Source: Iris pallida (lineage: Eukaryota; Streptophyta; Magnoliopsida; Asparagales; Iridaceae). Taken from it: a stretch of DNA of 64,000 nt. The first letter of the stretch is position 1, and each line of letters begins with the position of its first letter. The DNA is taken from the NCBI GenBank assembly GCA_029216955.1, contig JANAVB010015628.1, positions 141,001 through 205,000 of the forward strand. The letters run 5' to 3'. The notes under the pieces were generated by a model. It saw only the letters and a program-made list of their open reading frames with translations, had not been told where the DNA came from and did not search any database. Shown here piece by piece: positions 23,975 through 34,460 of this stretch. A program made the translations under genes and the position numbers.

Positions 23975-26504
23975 CGGCAAATTCTTGGGCTTCGTCATCA
24001 CAGCGAAAGGCATTCATGTTGATCCTGAGAAGACCAAAGCCATCCTTAACATGGACCCTCCGAAGAACCTTCGAGAACTTCGGGGCCTACAGAGACGTTT
24101 GGCATACATCCGGAGGTTCATAGCAAACCTCTCTGGTAAATGTCAACCCTTTACTCAGCTCATGAAGAAGGGAGTCTCTTATGTCTGGTCAGAGGAGTGC
24201 CAAAAGGCTTTCGACGACATCAAGGCTTACTTAACAAGCCCGCCATTCCTAGTGGCACCTGTCGCCGGCAAACCATTCCTCCTCTACGTCCGTGCCATGG
24301 ATCATTCCCTCGGCGCTTTGCTAGCTCAAAACAGCGATGTAGGCTACGAGCAAGCAATCTACTACCTCAGTCGAACACTCATCGGGGCCGAACACCGGTA
24401 CAACCCCGTTGAAAAGGAGTGCTTGGCTTTGGTGTTTGCCATTCAGAAGACTCGTCATTACGTCTCGGGCCAGACAATTCACGTCATCTCCCGAGTCAAT
24501 CCGCTCAAAGTTCTCATGACAAAGCCAGGGTCATTAAACTCCCGGCTGGCTACATGGGCGATCCTACTAACACCATACAACATGGTGTTTGTCCCGCAGA
24601 AGGCAGTCAAGGGTCAGGCTCTGGCTGACTTTTTAGCTGCACACCCCATCCCAGAATCTTTAAAACTCTATGAAGACATCCCGGATGAAGTCCAAGAATC
24701 AAATGTCACGGAAGGAAGCCCCATTTGGCGGATGTTCTTCGATGGCGCTTCAAGAACGGGCCCCAATGGCCAAATCATCGCAGGAGTGGGGGTAGTCTTA
24801 GTCTCCCCCGATCAGCTAGTCATCCAGCGCGCATACTCCCTTTCGAAGCCGTGCTCCAACAATGTTGCTGAGTACAATGCACTCGTCATGGGACTCCAGC
24901 TAGCACAACAGCTGGGGGTGGATCATCTGGAAGCCTACGGTGACTCGAAACTCGTCGTAAACCAGATTCGGGGGCAATACGAGGTTCGCCATGAAGATTT
25001 GATCCCTTACCATGAAGTTGCATTGAACATCATTTCAACCTTCACTGGGTTCTTCATCGAACATGTGCCCCGCCTACAAAACTTGGAGGCTGACGCTCTA
25101 GCTGGCCTCGCAGCCTCATTGGCCGCGCCCCTTGGGACTCAACACTATGTCACGGTAACTGGCCGAGACTTGATTTGTCCCAGAAACAACCTATGTTTGC
25201 AAATGGCTCACGCCATGCCGACAAACACTGGGGTTAATGTCCGAGACTGGAGGTTCCCGTTCATCGACTTCGCTGTCTACGGAATCCTTCCAGAGGACCC
25301 AAAGGAAGCCGTCTCAGTCAGGAGACGCTCTCTTCGATTCTACTACGATACAGCCACTAAAACGCTGTACCGACGCTCCTTCGACGGGCTTCTCCTTCGA
25401 TGCCTGTCTAACGAAGAAGCGGCCGAAGCTCTTCGAGAAGCTCATGACGGAACTTGCGGAGCTCACCAACCAGGGCCTAAGTTGCAAGATCGACTGCGAC
25501 GTATGGGCTACTACTGGCCGACCATGGTTGCCGACGCAGTGGAATATGCTAAGAAGTGCCATGCATGCCAACTTCATGCAGACTTCATACATACACCATC
25601 TGAACCTCTACATCCTACAGTCGCCTCCTGGCCATTCGAAGCCTGGGGCATGGACATTGTAGGGCCAATCACCCCTCCTTCATCGAGAGGACACCGCTTC
25701 ATCCTGGCCATCACCGATTACTTCTCCAAATGGGCGGAAGCAGTCCCACTAGCAGAAGTAAAAAGCTCCAGGGTGGTCAGCTTTATCAAACACCATGTCA
25801 TTTACCGTTTCGTTGTACCCCGGCGAATCATCCATGACAATGGTCCTCAGTTTATCAGCCACATTTTCAGCAGGTTCTGTGACAAGAATCGCATTCAAAA
25901 CGTGGCCTCAACCGCCTACAATCCGGCAGCAAACGGATTGGCCGAGGCATTCAACAAAACTATCGTCAGACTACTCAAAAAGGTCGTGTCATCCAACAAA
26001 CGCGACTGGGACGAAAAGCTTGGCGAATGCCTTTGGGCCTACCGCACAACGGTACGGACCCCAACAGGCAACACTCCATTCTCCCTGGTCTACGGGAGCG
26101 AAGCAGTACTGCCTCTCGAGATACAGATACCTTCGCTCCGCGTGGCCATCATAAACGATCTCACAGAAGAAGACAATCAACGTCGTCGTCTGCGGGAATT
26201 GGAGGCACTTGACGAAAAGCGTCTCCTAGCTCAACAACGCATCGAACTTTACCAAGCCCGTATATCACAGGCTTTCAACAAGAAGGTCAAGCAAAGAACT
26301 TTCCAAGTTGGCGACCTGGTTTTAGCAGTCAGAAGGCCAATGGTGTTAACTCACAAGACACCAGGGAAGTTCGAGCCCAAATGGGAAGGACCTTTCATCA
26401 TCGAGACGGTATACTCAAACGGTGCTTACCGGCTCGCCAAACCCAATGGGGACTTGTTCATGATGCCCATCAACGGCAAGTTCCTAAAGAAGTACTACTC
26501 TTGA
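23975..26504 (+). CDS. Tat pol part 2: RT end, RNase H, second RNase H, integrase
   Basis: An open 839-codon frame. Residues 1-60 finish RT. The RT-linked RNase H (about 85-220; LLYVRAMDHSLGALLAQ, KGQALADFLAAHP) lacks the usual first Asp. The second, cellular-type RNase H (about 245-375) has all four acidic residues in view: FFDGASRTGPNG, NNVAEYNALVMG, EAYGDSKLVVNQ, NLEADALAGLA. Integrase follows: zinc site H-H-C-C (CHACQ), then Asp in GMDIVGPI, Asp in HDNGPQF and Glu in GLAEAFNKT, and a C-terminal domain reaching residue 839. There is no chromodomain. The frame begins mid-domain because of the frameshift just upstream. Confidence 0.92.
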
Positions 26505-27027
26505 CATCCTCCAAGACATGTATTTCCCCAAATAGCCTCTTTTCACAAAATCAATCGCTTCCGGAACCCAGCTGTTCCATGGCATCCTTCCGTACAAAGA
26601 TAACCACGTCCACATTACCTCTGAGTTGTCTCTCTACATCCTACAAAGCGGAACCTTACACTTCGTGAGCTTACGCTATCCTTCATGTTTACCACGTCCA
26701 CATTACCTCTGAGTAAACATCCCGTACAAGCAACTCCTACGTTGTCGTACATTTGATCGCAGAACTTCCACGTCCACATTACCTCTGAGTTGTTCAGCGT
26801 ATCCCACAGGATCATTCCTACCACGTCCATAAACACCTCTGAGTAGGAAGATTCTATCATTTGAACCTAATGATTGCCATGTCCACATTACCTCTGAGCA
26901 AACATGTTGGTTCCTTTATACTTATTATCTGTACCTAAAAACCAAGGTGCGCAAAAGATAATAGGTCCACATAAATCATCAAGTTCATGAAATTAAAAAT
27001 GAACACATCAAAGAGATAGTGTATTTC
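26505..27027 (+). other. Tat 3' region between pol and the minus-strand gene
   Basis: Non-coding. It contains the five-copy 23-base motif listed separately, then an A-rich segment at 27035-27050. Confidence 0.6.
26604..26900 (+). repeat. Five interspersed copies of a 23-base motif
   Basis: CCACGTCCACATTACCTCTG followed by AGT starts at 26604, 26692, 26768, 26821 (variant ending CATAAACACCTCTGAGT) and 26878 (CCATG start). Spacings are 88, 76, 53 and 57 bases, and the spacers are unrelated. Position just after pol suggests a regulatory or RNA-level role; nothing proves it. Confidence 0.85.
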
Positions 27028-27033
27028 TTTATT
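27028..27033 (-). terminator. Polyadenylation signal for the minus-strand gene
   Basis: The minus strand reads AATAAA about 80 bases after the stop codon at 27110, within an A/T-rich stretch. Confidence 0.5.
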
Positions 27034-27109
27034 TTAAAAAAAAAAGGGAGTACAGAAATACGCTATTTCCCTAGCAAGAGTTGCAAAAACACACAAAAAA
27101 GAAGAGAAG

Positions 27110-29217
27110 CTACAATTCCCGATCCTCCCCAGGGTGGGATGAGAGTTCTCTGACTCGACGTCTCAGGTCGGCAGTGCGAGTTTCCACAGTCGCCTGGACT
27201 CGCAGCTCGGCTTCTTGACGCATTAACCCGACAGCCTCAGCAGAAGTTTTACTCTCATACTTCTCATCAAGCTGTCGTCGCTGTTGAGCCAAAGCAAGGG
27301 TCCGCTGAGTAAGAGTCATTTCCTCCCGTTTGAATGCCACGTGTTCAGCCAGGACGCGCTCAGCCTCTAGTTGAAGTTGGGCCCGCTGGTCTTCAAGACG
27401 GCGCATCTGAGCATCAACTTCTGCGATGTTAGCATCCACCGCAGCTCGCTTTTCCGTCGTCTTCTTCATAGATTGAGACAGCTGCTCCGCCGCAGCCTCA
27501 GTCCCAGCCACTTCACGCTCCCAACTGCTCACCTCGGCTCGATGGGAAGCCTCGATCTCAGCCATCGACTTTCCTATCTCTGCATCTACCAAGACCGAGA
27601 GGTCATTTCGTTGGATGCGCTGCAGTTCCGCGAGCCGCTCGTCCAGCTCCATCACCGAAACCTCCAGAATTTTGGCCATATGGTCATGGCCCTGGTGAAT
27701 GCGGATCAGCTCAATACAAGGCATTGCCAAAGCTTTCGCCGCCGCAAAGCTCCCCTTGGCATCTACCACTGCAGATACACCTTTCTCCAGCATTTTGTAC
27801 ACTCCCTCGACGAGGAATTTCACATACCCGTCGGCTTCCGCCAGCACCTGCGGCGTCATAGCAGGAGTTGAGGGAGCTACTACAGTTTGTGGACCGAAGG
27901 AAGATCCGCCGACCTCGATCTGAGAGGTTTGAATCTCGGCAGCAATAGGCTCTTCATCAACAGGGCCCAGACTGCTGGCCCGAGGAGTCAAAGGAACAGA
28001 AGGAGCAGGCATATGCGTCGTGATAGTACCCCAAGTGGAAGGAGCAACAGAGGGTTCCACACCCTTACCCTTCTCAAGACTGGAGAAATCACCGACGTCA
28101 ACGGCTACCCCTTCCCCCGACATTCTATCAGCATCAGCCACCTCCTCCGGCAAAACGGGGAGGTCAACATTTATCTCTTGGCCAGCCCCAGGAGACAAGA
28201 CTGGCAGAAGAGTCTCATTCTTCTCAAGTCCCTCTACAGGGACAGAATCTGTCGCTACCGCCTGATCGGTAGCCATCTCTATGTCCATGGTTGAAGCCAA
28301 AGAAGGATTCGGCAATGATTCAGCCGACCTCCCTTCATCATGACCAGGAGGGGAATCAACCCTCTCCTCTATCCCCACTACTTCTGCTGCCCCCGCAACA
28401 GACTCCTGCAGCTCCGGAGCGGTGTCATCGGAAGATGATGAACTCCATTCCTCTTCATCACCAGGAAGCTGCGCACTTGCTAAAACATGTGAAGCCTCCG
28501 CTGTGGCCTTCGCCACCTCGGAAGCTGCTGCACCCTCAGATTCCCTCCTTGACCTTCAGTACTGACGAGTCAGTAGAAGTGAGACGGTCTCCAAACAGGA
28601 ACTCAGGCTTCAGAAAGGCCACTTTATCAGATGTGGAGGGTTTAATGACTCCACGCTCCATCATCCGTTTGAGGAACCAATACGGCTGTTCACGGATTAG
28701 GGTCATTCTCTCAGGAGGCTGATCCAGCATAAGAACATCTTGAGCAGGGTTCATCACCCCCTCGTTATGCTCTACTCCCATTTGGTTGAAGGCAGCCTCC
28801 GAGAAAACTTCACTCAAAAGCGGGATTGCCATCGACACTAGTAAAAGATCAGAAAAAGTCAGAAGAGAACACACAAATGTGTCTAAAGGAGAAAACTGCG
28901 GCGCATCATCAGGGTTTGAACCCATGCGCGTCAGCAGTATAGCCTTGGCGCATCTTCAGGGTTTTGAACCCATGCGCGTCAGCGGAATAGCCTCGGCGCA
29001 TCCAAGGTTTAAACCCATGCGCGTTGGCGGACAAAGACCACGGCACATCATTAAAGACTCAAGGCCTATGTGCGTTGGCGGGACAATGAGACTTACCAAC
29101 CACCTCCGGCCGAACTTCGACAGGCCGACGGGGAACGACCGCCGCCGCAACATCCGCGGACTCTTTCGCTTTCTCCTTCCCCTTGCCGGCAGCGCCGCGA
29201 GGAGTCTTGGGAGCCAT
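27110..29217 (-). CDS. Minus-strand extra gene of the Tat element (intron-containing, coiled-coil product)
   Basis: Exon 1 is 29217-29097: ATG, then 40 codons of a basic Lys/Ala-rich leader. It ends at a GTAAGT donor (29096-29091). The acceptor TTTTACTAG ends at 28838, after a pyrimidine-rich stretch, and the join is phase-correct (Val, Ser, Met). Exon 2 (28837 to about 28540) encodes SMAIPLLSEVFSEAAFNQMG and an acidic/hydrophobic domain I do not recognise. A one-base frameshift near 28540-28560 leads into the 28516-27110 frame, about 470 residues. Its N-terminal half is acidic (EEEWSSSSSDD) and its last 200 residues are heptad-rich Glu/Arg/Ala/Leu, a likely coiled coil. It has its own TATA box and AATAAA. 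Extra antisense ORFs here are known in other Tat elements (for example Grande). Function unknown. Confidence 0.7.
28838..29096 (-). other. Intron of the minus-strand gene, filled by a 47-48-base tandem repeat
   Basis: A predicted 259-base intron (GT...AG). Four tandem copies start at 28901, 28948, 28996 and 29043 and run to about 29090. Each has GCGCATC, a GTTTGAACCCATGCGCG-like core and a CAGCGG/TGGCGG tail. Divergence increases towards the donor. Confidence 0.75.
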
Positions 29218-29310
29218 TCTCTCGAAGAAGGAGAAGTTAGGGTTTTGAAGAAGAAACTCTAAAGAAGCAGAGGCACAGAGAAGAAGAACTCTTTCTCTCT
29301 CCGACTCTTA

Positions 29311-29320
29311 CCTATTTATA
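29311..29320 (-). promoter_or_regulatory. TATA box of the minus-strand gene
   Basis: The minus strand reads TATAAATAGG, 94 bases upstream of the ATG at 29217. A TCTCTCTTTC stretch follows, as in plant 5' leaders. It is separate from the LTR, so the gene could be transcribed independently. Confidence 0.6.
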
Positions 29321-29561
29321 GGGCATGGTCGCACGCGTGAACAGATGACGTGTGATCTCAGCCGTCGCCTCGGGTTCTGTGCAAGGATAGCAGCAAATAA
29401 AACCAAAAGATCATCATTAATCTTTTCGGTTACCGAGGCACCATCATCATTAACTGAGAAGAGCATGCGCCCGAACAGGCATGCGCCCAGAAATCATGCG
29501 CCCTGACCTCCATGCTTCTTATTCAAAGTATTCCAAAACTTACTCAAAAGTTTTGAAAACT

Positions 29562-29574
29562 TTGAAGGGGGTCT
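29562..29574 (+). other. Tat element polypurine tract
   Basis: TTGAAGGGGGTCT directly precedes the 3' LTR start TGTAGAAGC. It is the plus-strand priming site. Confidence 0.75.
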
Positions 29575-31771
29575 TGTAGAAGCATGGAATTTCACAACCA
29601 GAAAGCCCATGCGCCAGACACTACATGCGCCAGAACTCAGATGAAGAACTTCACAGCAAGATCAATAAGGATAGACATTTGAAGAAGGACTTTTTATTTT
29701 ATATATAAAAGTCTATTACATGTCTAGAAAAGGTTGTACAAAGGAGAATTTCTACAAAGGAAAGATCCTAAGTCTACAGCCAGCGGCCACCATGCGCCTT
29801 CAGATAAGCGCAGCGGCCACCATGCGCCTTCAGATAAGCGCAGCGGCCACCATGCATCTCCAGATAGGCGCAGCAGACATCATGCACCTCCAACCAGGCG
29901 CATCCCACCATATCTTCAGCAGCTCAATCATGTGCATCCAGCTCAGTTGTGTGTATCCCTTCAGCCAAATTCTTCCAGCCAGGCTCACCTGGCCGAGCAG
30001 AGCCCAGTTATGTGCCGCTCTTCCAACCAGGCTCGCCCGATAAATGCTTCGACACAAAGCATTTAACCCTCTGGCTGGAACCAAGGAAGAGAAGAGCACC
30101 GCAAATGCTGTGGCCAGGGGAGGCTTCGAAAGATCCTCCAAAGCCGAAGGAAGACCGTGATCGAAACCATGGCTAAAGGAGCAGCTTTCGACACGATCAA
30201 AGTGGAGAAACCCCACTTTGTAGGAAGAGAGAGCCTTGCACCGCCATTCCGATCTACGGCTCTTTCGGAATAACGGAGACGAGGCTCGAGCATCCTTATC
30301 TTTGGATGCAACAGGCACCTTCCGTCTGCCTCAGAAGCCATCGACTCCGTCTTTTGGATGTAACAGTCACCTTCAAGTGCATCAAAGATAACACAGCGTC
30401 TCATCTTCACCCTCGGGAGCACTTCGTCAGCAGAATGCACCCATATGTTCAAATTCATATTGGAAGTAGGTGAGGGAATGAGAAGCAAATCTTCTCTCCA
30501 TGCCACTATTTATAGGCCGGGCAGATCAAACCCACGTGCCAAGTGGATGGCCCTCCGAATTCCGTGCAATAAATTTATATTAAATGGATGAACCGGACGC
30601 CTCAAATTCAGCCAAACGGCTATTTTTAGCACTCGAAGAGCGAGACAGCCGCATCATTAAAAGACATGTCCGATGCGCCAGCCAGACAGCGCATCACACG
30701 GACGCGCCCTTCGGCGTCAGGCGCATCACACAGACGCGCCCTACAGTACTCGACGCATTACAGAGGGTGCGCCCTCACACATCTCCATACCGAGTGGAAC
30801 GCCAACCGATGTGCCCACTCAGCTGTCCATCGAACATCACCAACATTAAATGCTGAACTGACAGAGTTGGCAGCACGCCTCCCAAAGTCTGAACAGTTGA
30901 CAGCTTTTCAGAAAACGAAGCGTCGGCAACGTCAGCATCATCATGACCTTGTTCCGACGGCTACTGCCACGTGGCCACTCCACCAACCGCATGTGCCTCT
31001 ACAGCCATGCGCCCAAATCAGCATGCGCCTCAAAAGCCATGCGCCTCAGACTGCTCTCTGATCCCGAAAGACAGAAGGAAAGTCGCCTGCATGCGCCTCA
31101 AAAGCCATGCACCCCAAATGGTTTGTAACTCCTAAAGGTTATGAGCCGCAGCCTCCTCCTGCGCCCAATCCAAGGCGCAGCCCACCAGATCACTCCTCTC
31201 CACCAAATCCGAGATCTTCGAACCATGAGTCGACGACACGTGTCTTTTGACTCAACTCGTCCAAGATTTCAGCAACGAAAAGATCTTCTCTCTGCTACGT
31301 GCCGGCTCACAACAGCAGTATGAAGAGTTCTCCCCCTCGATCAGGGCGCAGCATCCATGCGCCTCCATCAGCAACCTCCACGTGGCGTTCCCACACCGGC
31401 GCATCCTACATGCGCGCATGAGCAGCCAGCCTGCAAAACTATAAATAGAAGGGTCATCTCCTTCACACACACACACACAGAGACTCAGAACAGAAGACTC
31501 ACAACACAGAGAGAATCACCGAGAGGCAGTTCTAGACACTCAACGTCTTCCTCCTCTCAGCAAGCTCCAGCACCCAGAGCAATCCACACCTTCAGAGAAT
31601 CGATAACCGTCGTCAGCCGGTCAACGGAGTCAACGTATTACCACTCGCTCCATTGGCACTAAGGACCCAGCTTAAACAAAAGTGTACTCCTAGGACTACA
31701 TCTAAGTCCTATATTGTATCACTGTTCTGTTTGTATTAAGATTTCAATCAAAACAATTTTAATGGCAAACA
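29575..31771 (+). repeat. Tat element 3' LTR
   Basis: Direct repeat of 18771-20995, with two rather than three copies of the 30-base unit and about 30 substitutions, mostly transitions. It is followed by GCTTA and the interrupted copia B RT. Confidence 0.95.
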
Positions 31772-32845
31772 GCTTAGACTCTCTTTTTCAGCTAATCTCT
31801 ATCCCAAGAATAGACTTCCATGTGTCCAAATCCTTCACAAAGAAGGCCGCGTCCAGTTTGTGCTTCAAATCCGCTATCCTAGTGGCATTCCGACCCACCA
31901 AGTAGCATACCATCAACGTAGAGAAGTAAATGATGAAATTATCCTCGACAAAGTACCTCACAAATACACAGTAGTCCGACGTCATCCGCACATAACCATG
32001 CTCCGCCATAAACGACTCGAACATCCTGTATTACTACCTCGGAGCATGATTCAGACCATACAAGCTCTTTCTCAACTGGCTGACCAAGTGTGACTTGTCC
32101 TTCTTACAGAATTTCTCTGGCTGCTCCATGTACAACTCCTCCTCAAGATCACCGTGGAAGAATATCGTATTCACGTCCAACTGCTCGACCTCTAAGTCAA
32201 AACTGGCTGCCAATGTTAGCACCACCCGAATAGACGATTGTTTGACGACTGGCAAAAAGATCTAATCATAATCTACACCTTTCCGTTGACCGTAGCCTTT
32301 AACTAGCAGCCTCGCTTTGTATCGAGGGAGAGTAGCATCATCTATCTACTCCATCTGAAAATTTATCAATTTTTAAAGTCTTTTAGCCCTCTGGCATCCC
32401 CACTAGATCATAAGTGGAGTTGGCCTGTAAGGAACTCATCCTCCGTCGGTTAGTAGCACATACTCATTTGGTGAATATCTCGTAGATGGTTACGCTCTCT
32501 ATCGCTCATCCTTAACGGAACCACTAGTGCTGCCTGTATATCAACAGCCTCCTCTCCTTCAAGAACTACCTCATCGGCATGCTCATCCTCCTGAGGATTA
32601 CCCTGACCACCAACAGCATGCTGATGATCAAGGTTGGAAGCAACTTCATGTATTGGCTCCCCCATAACAGGATCCTCTGTAATGTCCTCTAGGAATTGCT
32701 CGAAGCAAAATGACTCTAACTCAGACAATTTTTTAGCCTCAGAAGGCATCTTGGAATCGTGAGTGTTGGTCATAGTCTAATTCTCGACAAATACCATATT
32801 GCTGCTTCTGTAGATCTTTTTTCCATGGGGTCATAGAGTCTATAA
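31772..32845 (-). pseudogene. Copia B integrase-RT linker and reverse transcriptase N-terminal part
   Basis: A short GYRLYDPM (about 32842-32820) is the integrase tail. The acidic linker (32773-32450) follows, then RT: QANSTYDLVGMPEG, KARLLVKGYGQRKGVDYD with a stop, SSIRVVLTLAASFDLEVEQL, DLEEELYMEQPEKF and SLYGLNHAPR. The YVDD region is damaged (FIIYFSTLMVCYLVGRNATR). SILGIEIS ends the fragment, after which the Tat element is inserted. Multiple stops and shifts make it inactive. Confidence 0.9.
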
Positions 32846-32866
32846 CAATACCAAAATATGTCCATT

Positions 32867-33360
32867 TAGCGACGGCCACATCCATCGCCCATCCGTCGGC
32901 AATCAGTATTAGCGACCGATCACTGACGGATCTTGGTCAAAATAATCTGCCGGCAATCAGCTCGTCGCTAATAATGATTCGTCGCTAAGTAATCGAAGAG
33001 CGGTGGGATAGAGACGGCTTTTCGTCTTCACAATACGATGCATCAGCGACGACTTTTCGACGGGCTTTCGTCCATTTCAAGTATTAAATACTTAACTGTG
33101 TAGACGCTAGCGACGGATAGTCCGTCGCTACTCCGTCGCTACGTAGTCGACAGAGCGACTGATTAGTGGTTGATTATCCGTCGCCATGGTTCTGGAAATG
33201 TCAAGCATTTCTAGAACCTTGTCGACGGATTTTCCGTCGCTACGCCATCGAGAGAGCGACTGATTAGTGGCTGATTATTCGTCGTCTTGGCGACAGATTT
33301 TTCGTCGCTATTCCGTCGAATTATATACCACCAGAACCTTGCCGACGGATATTCCGTCGA
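32867..33360. repeat. CACTA sub-terminal repeats (GCGACGG/CCGTCGC), left block
   Basis: More than a dozen direct and inverted copies of CCGTCGCTA/TAGCGACGG variants, able to form hairpins. The block resumes at 36285 after the solo LTR. Such repeats are transposase binding sites in known CACTA elements; binding here is inferred. Confidence 0.8.
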
Positions 33361-33669
33361 TGTAATGTCCCAAATTCGTTATACGTATTTAGTGTACGTA
33401 TACGTGTTTTGGACCCATATTTAATTTTTCATGATCAATTATCTTGGTTTATTTTGCATTGGCTTGAATTTTATTTAGCATTGATAGTTCAATTGGTTTT
33501 AATGGTTCATTGGTTTATTATTTTGGGTTAGTGAAGCTTGGGTTTATTTCTTGGTTTATTTGGTTTAAATTGCTAGAAAGAGTTTATTGGCCTTGACTTG
33601 GTTCAATATGACTTGGCTTGGCTTGGTTCGGTTTATTTTGGTTTGACATGGTGAACCACTCCACCCCAT

Positions 33670-33677
33670 TATAAATA
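33670..33677 (+). promoter_or_regulatory. TATA box in the solo LTR
   Basis: TATAAATA about 310 bases into the LTR, followed by a CT-rich leader. The element 4 LTR has CATTAAAAC at the same place, a damaged box. Confidence 0.6.
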
Positions 33678-33753
33678 TCAAACTCCCTCTCTCTCTCCTC
33701 ATTTTATTTTCTTCTTCTTCCTCCTCACTACTCTTTCCTCTCTACCAACCTAG

Positions 33754-33769
33754 GCAAGTTGCATCTTGC
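33754..33769 (+). other. Conserved stem-loop GCAAG...CTTGC
   Basis: GCAAGTTGCATCTTGC, 84 bases after the TATA box. Equivalent hairpins occur at 42386-42401 and 50259-50274 (chromovirus, minus strand) and 57313-57327 (element 4). AGGCAAGT also resembles a GC-type splice donor. Confidence 0.5.
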
Positions 33770-34084
33770 TATCACTTAAGGGCTATATTTTATTTGTCTA
33801 ATAGCTTTATTAGCTCATTTTAAGCAACATTAGAACTTGGGTTTTCTCCATTTGGAGCTTAGAAATTTGTAGATCTAGGATTAAAGTATTTTTGAAAATT
33901 GGTGGTTTTGATCTATAAAACTTGTTCGTTTTCATGTTTTGATTGTTCCATGTTGAAGAGAATTTAATTTCACACAATTTTGACCTTTGCAAAGTGGATT
34001 TTCGTTGAGATTTGACCTAGTTATGGTCTTTTGAAGTTTTGAATTTCCATGGCCATTTGCTCTTAGCTTTGGGGAAGATGACCT

Positions 34085-34460
34085 TCTGTCCCGGGCGCAA
34101 TCCAGTCAGCCCAGCGCTCCTTAGCGCTGGCGCAATCCAGCTTGCCCAGCCCAGCGCTCTTTAGCGCTGGCGCAATTCATCCAGCTAGTCCAGTGCCTCT
34201 TGGTGCTGGCGCAATCCATCGCTGCGCAGTCCAGTGCTGGCGCAATCCATTGCTGCGCAGTTCACCGACTGCGCAACCAATTGTTGCGCAACCTATTGCT
34301 GCGCAAATCCATTGTTGCGCAGTCTATTCTTTGCGCAGTTCAGCCCTGCGCAATCTAGCCCGGCGCAGTCCAGCTTGCCCCTTCCAGCGTAATCCAACCC
34401 TGCGCACTCCACCCCTGCGCAGTTGACACCCTGCGCAATCCAACCCCCTGACCCCTTGCG
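34085..34460 (+). repeat. Degenerate tandem array of TGCGCAATCCA units
   Basis: Some twenty short GCGC-centred units (TGCGCAATCCA, CTGCGCAGTCCAG, AGCGCTGGCGCAATC) about 12-20 bases apart. A cleaner version is at 57743-57985 in element 4. Confidence 0.8.

Larger units (their letters stand above)
18771..31771 (+). mobile_element. Tat-lineage Ty3/gypsy LTR retrotransposon
   Basis: A 13.0-kb element with direct LTRs at 18771-20995 and 29575-31771, flanked by a perfect GCTTA target duplication (18766-18770 and 31772-31776). By eye the LTRs differ at about 30 positions (roughly 1.4%) plus one repeat-unit difference, so the insertion is fairly recent. Internal order: primer site, ORF1 of unusual type, pol (G-patch-like segment, RT, RNase H, second RNase H, integrase), five copies of a 23-base motif, a minus-strand gene, and a polypurine tract. 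RNase H, a second cellular-type RNase H, then integrase is the Tat signature. No capsid or protease domain is recognised. Confidence 0.95.
17262..32845 (-). mobile_element. Copia B: degraded Ty1/copia element, split by a Tat element
   Basis: The minus-strand order, right to left, is integrase-RT linker and RT (32845-31772), inserted Tat element (31771-18771), RT end and RNase H (18770-17936), polypurine tract, 3' LTR (17921-17262). Joining across the Tat insertion is supported by the duplicated GCTTA and by continuity of the RT/connection domain. Gag, protease and integrase are missing because a CACTA-type element begins at about 32846. Confidence 0.88.

Noticed and set aside
27371..28722. 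Plus-strand ORFs (up to 166 codons) opposite the minus-strand gene
   Set aside because: Shorter and fragmented compared with the minus-strand frame, which also has splice, TATA and poly(A) signals.
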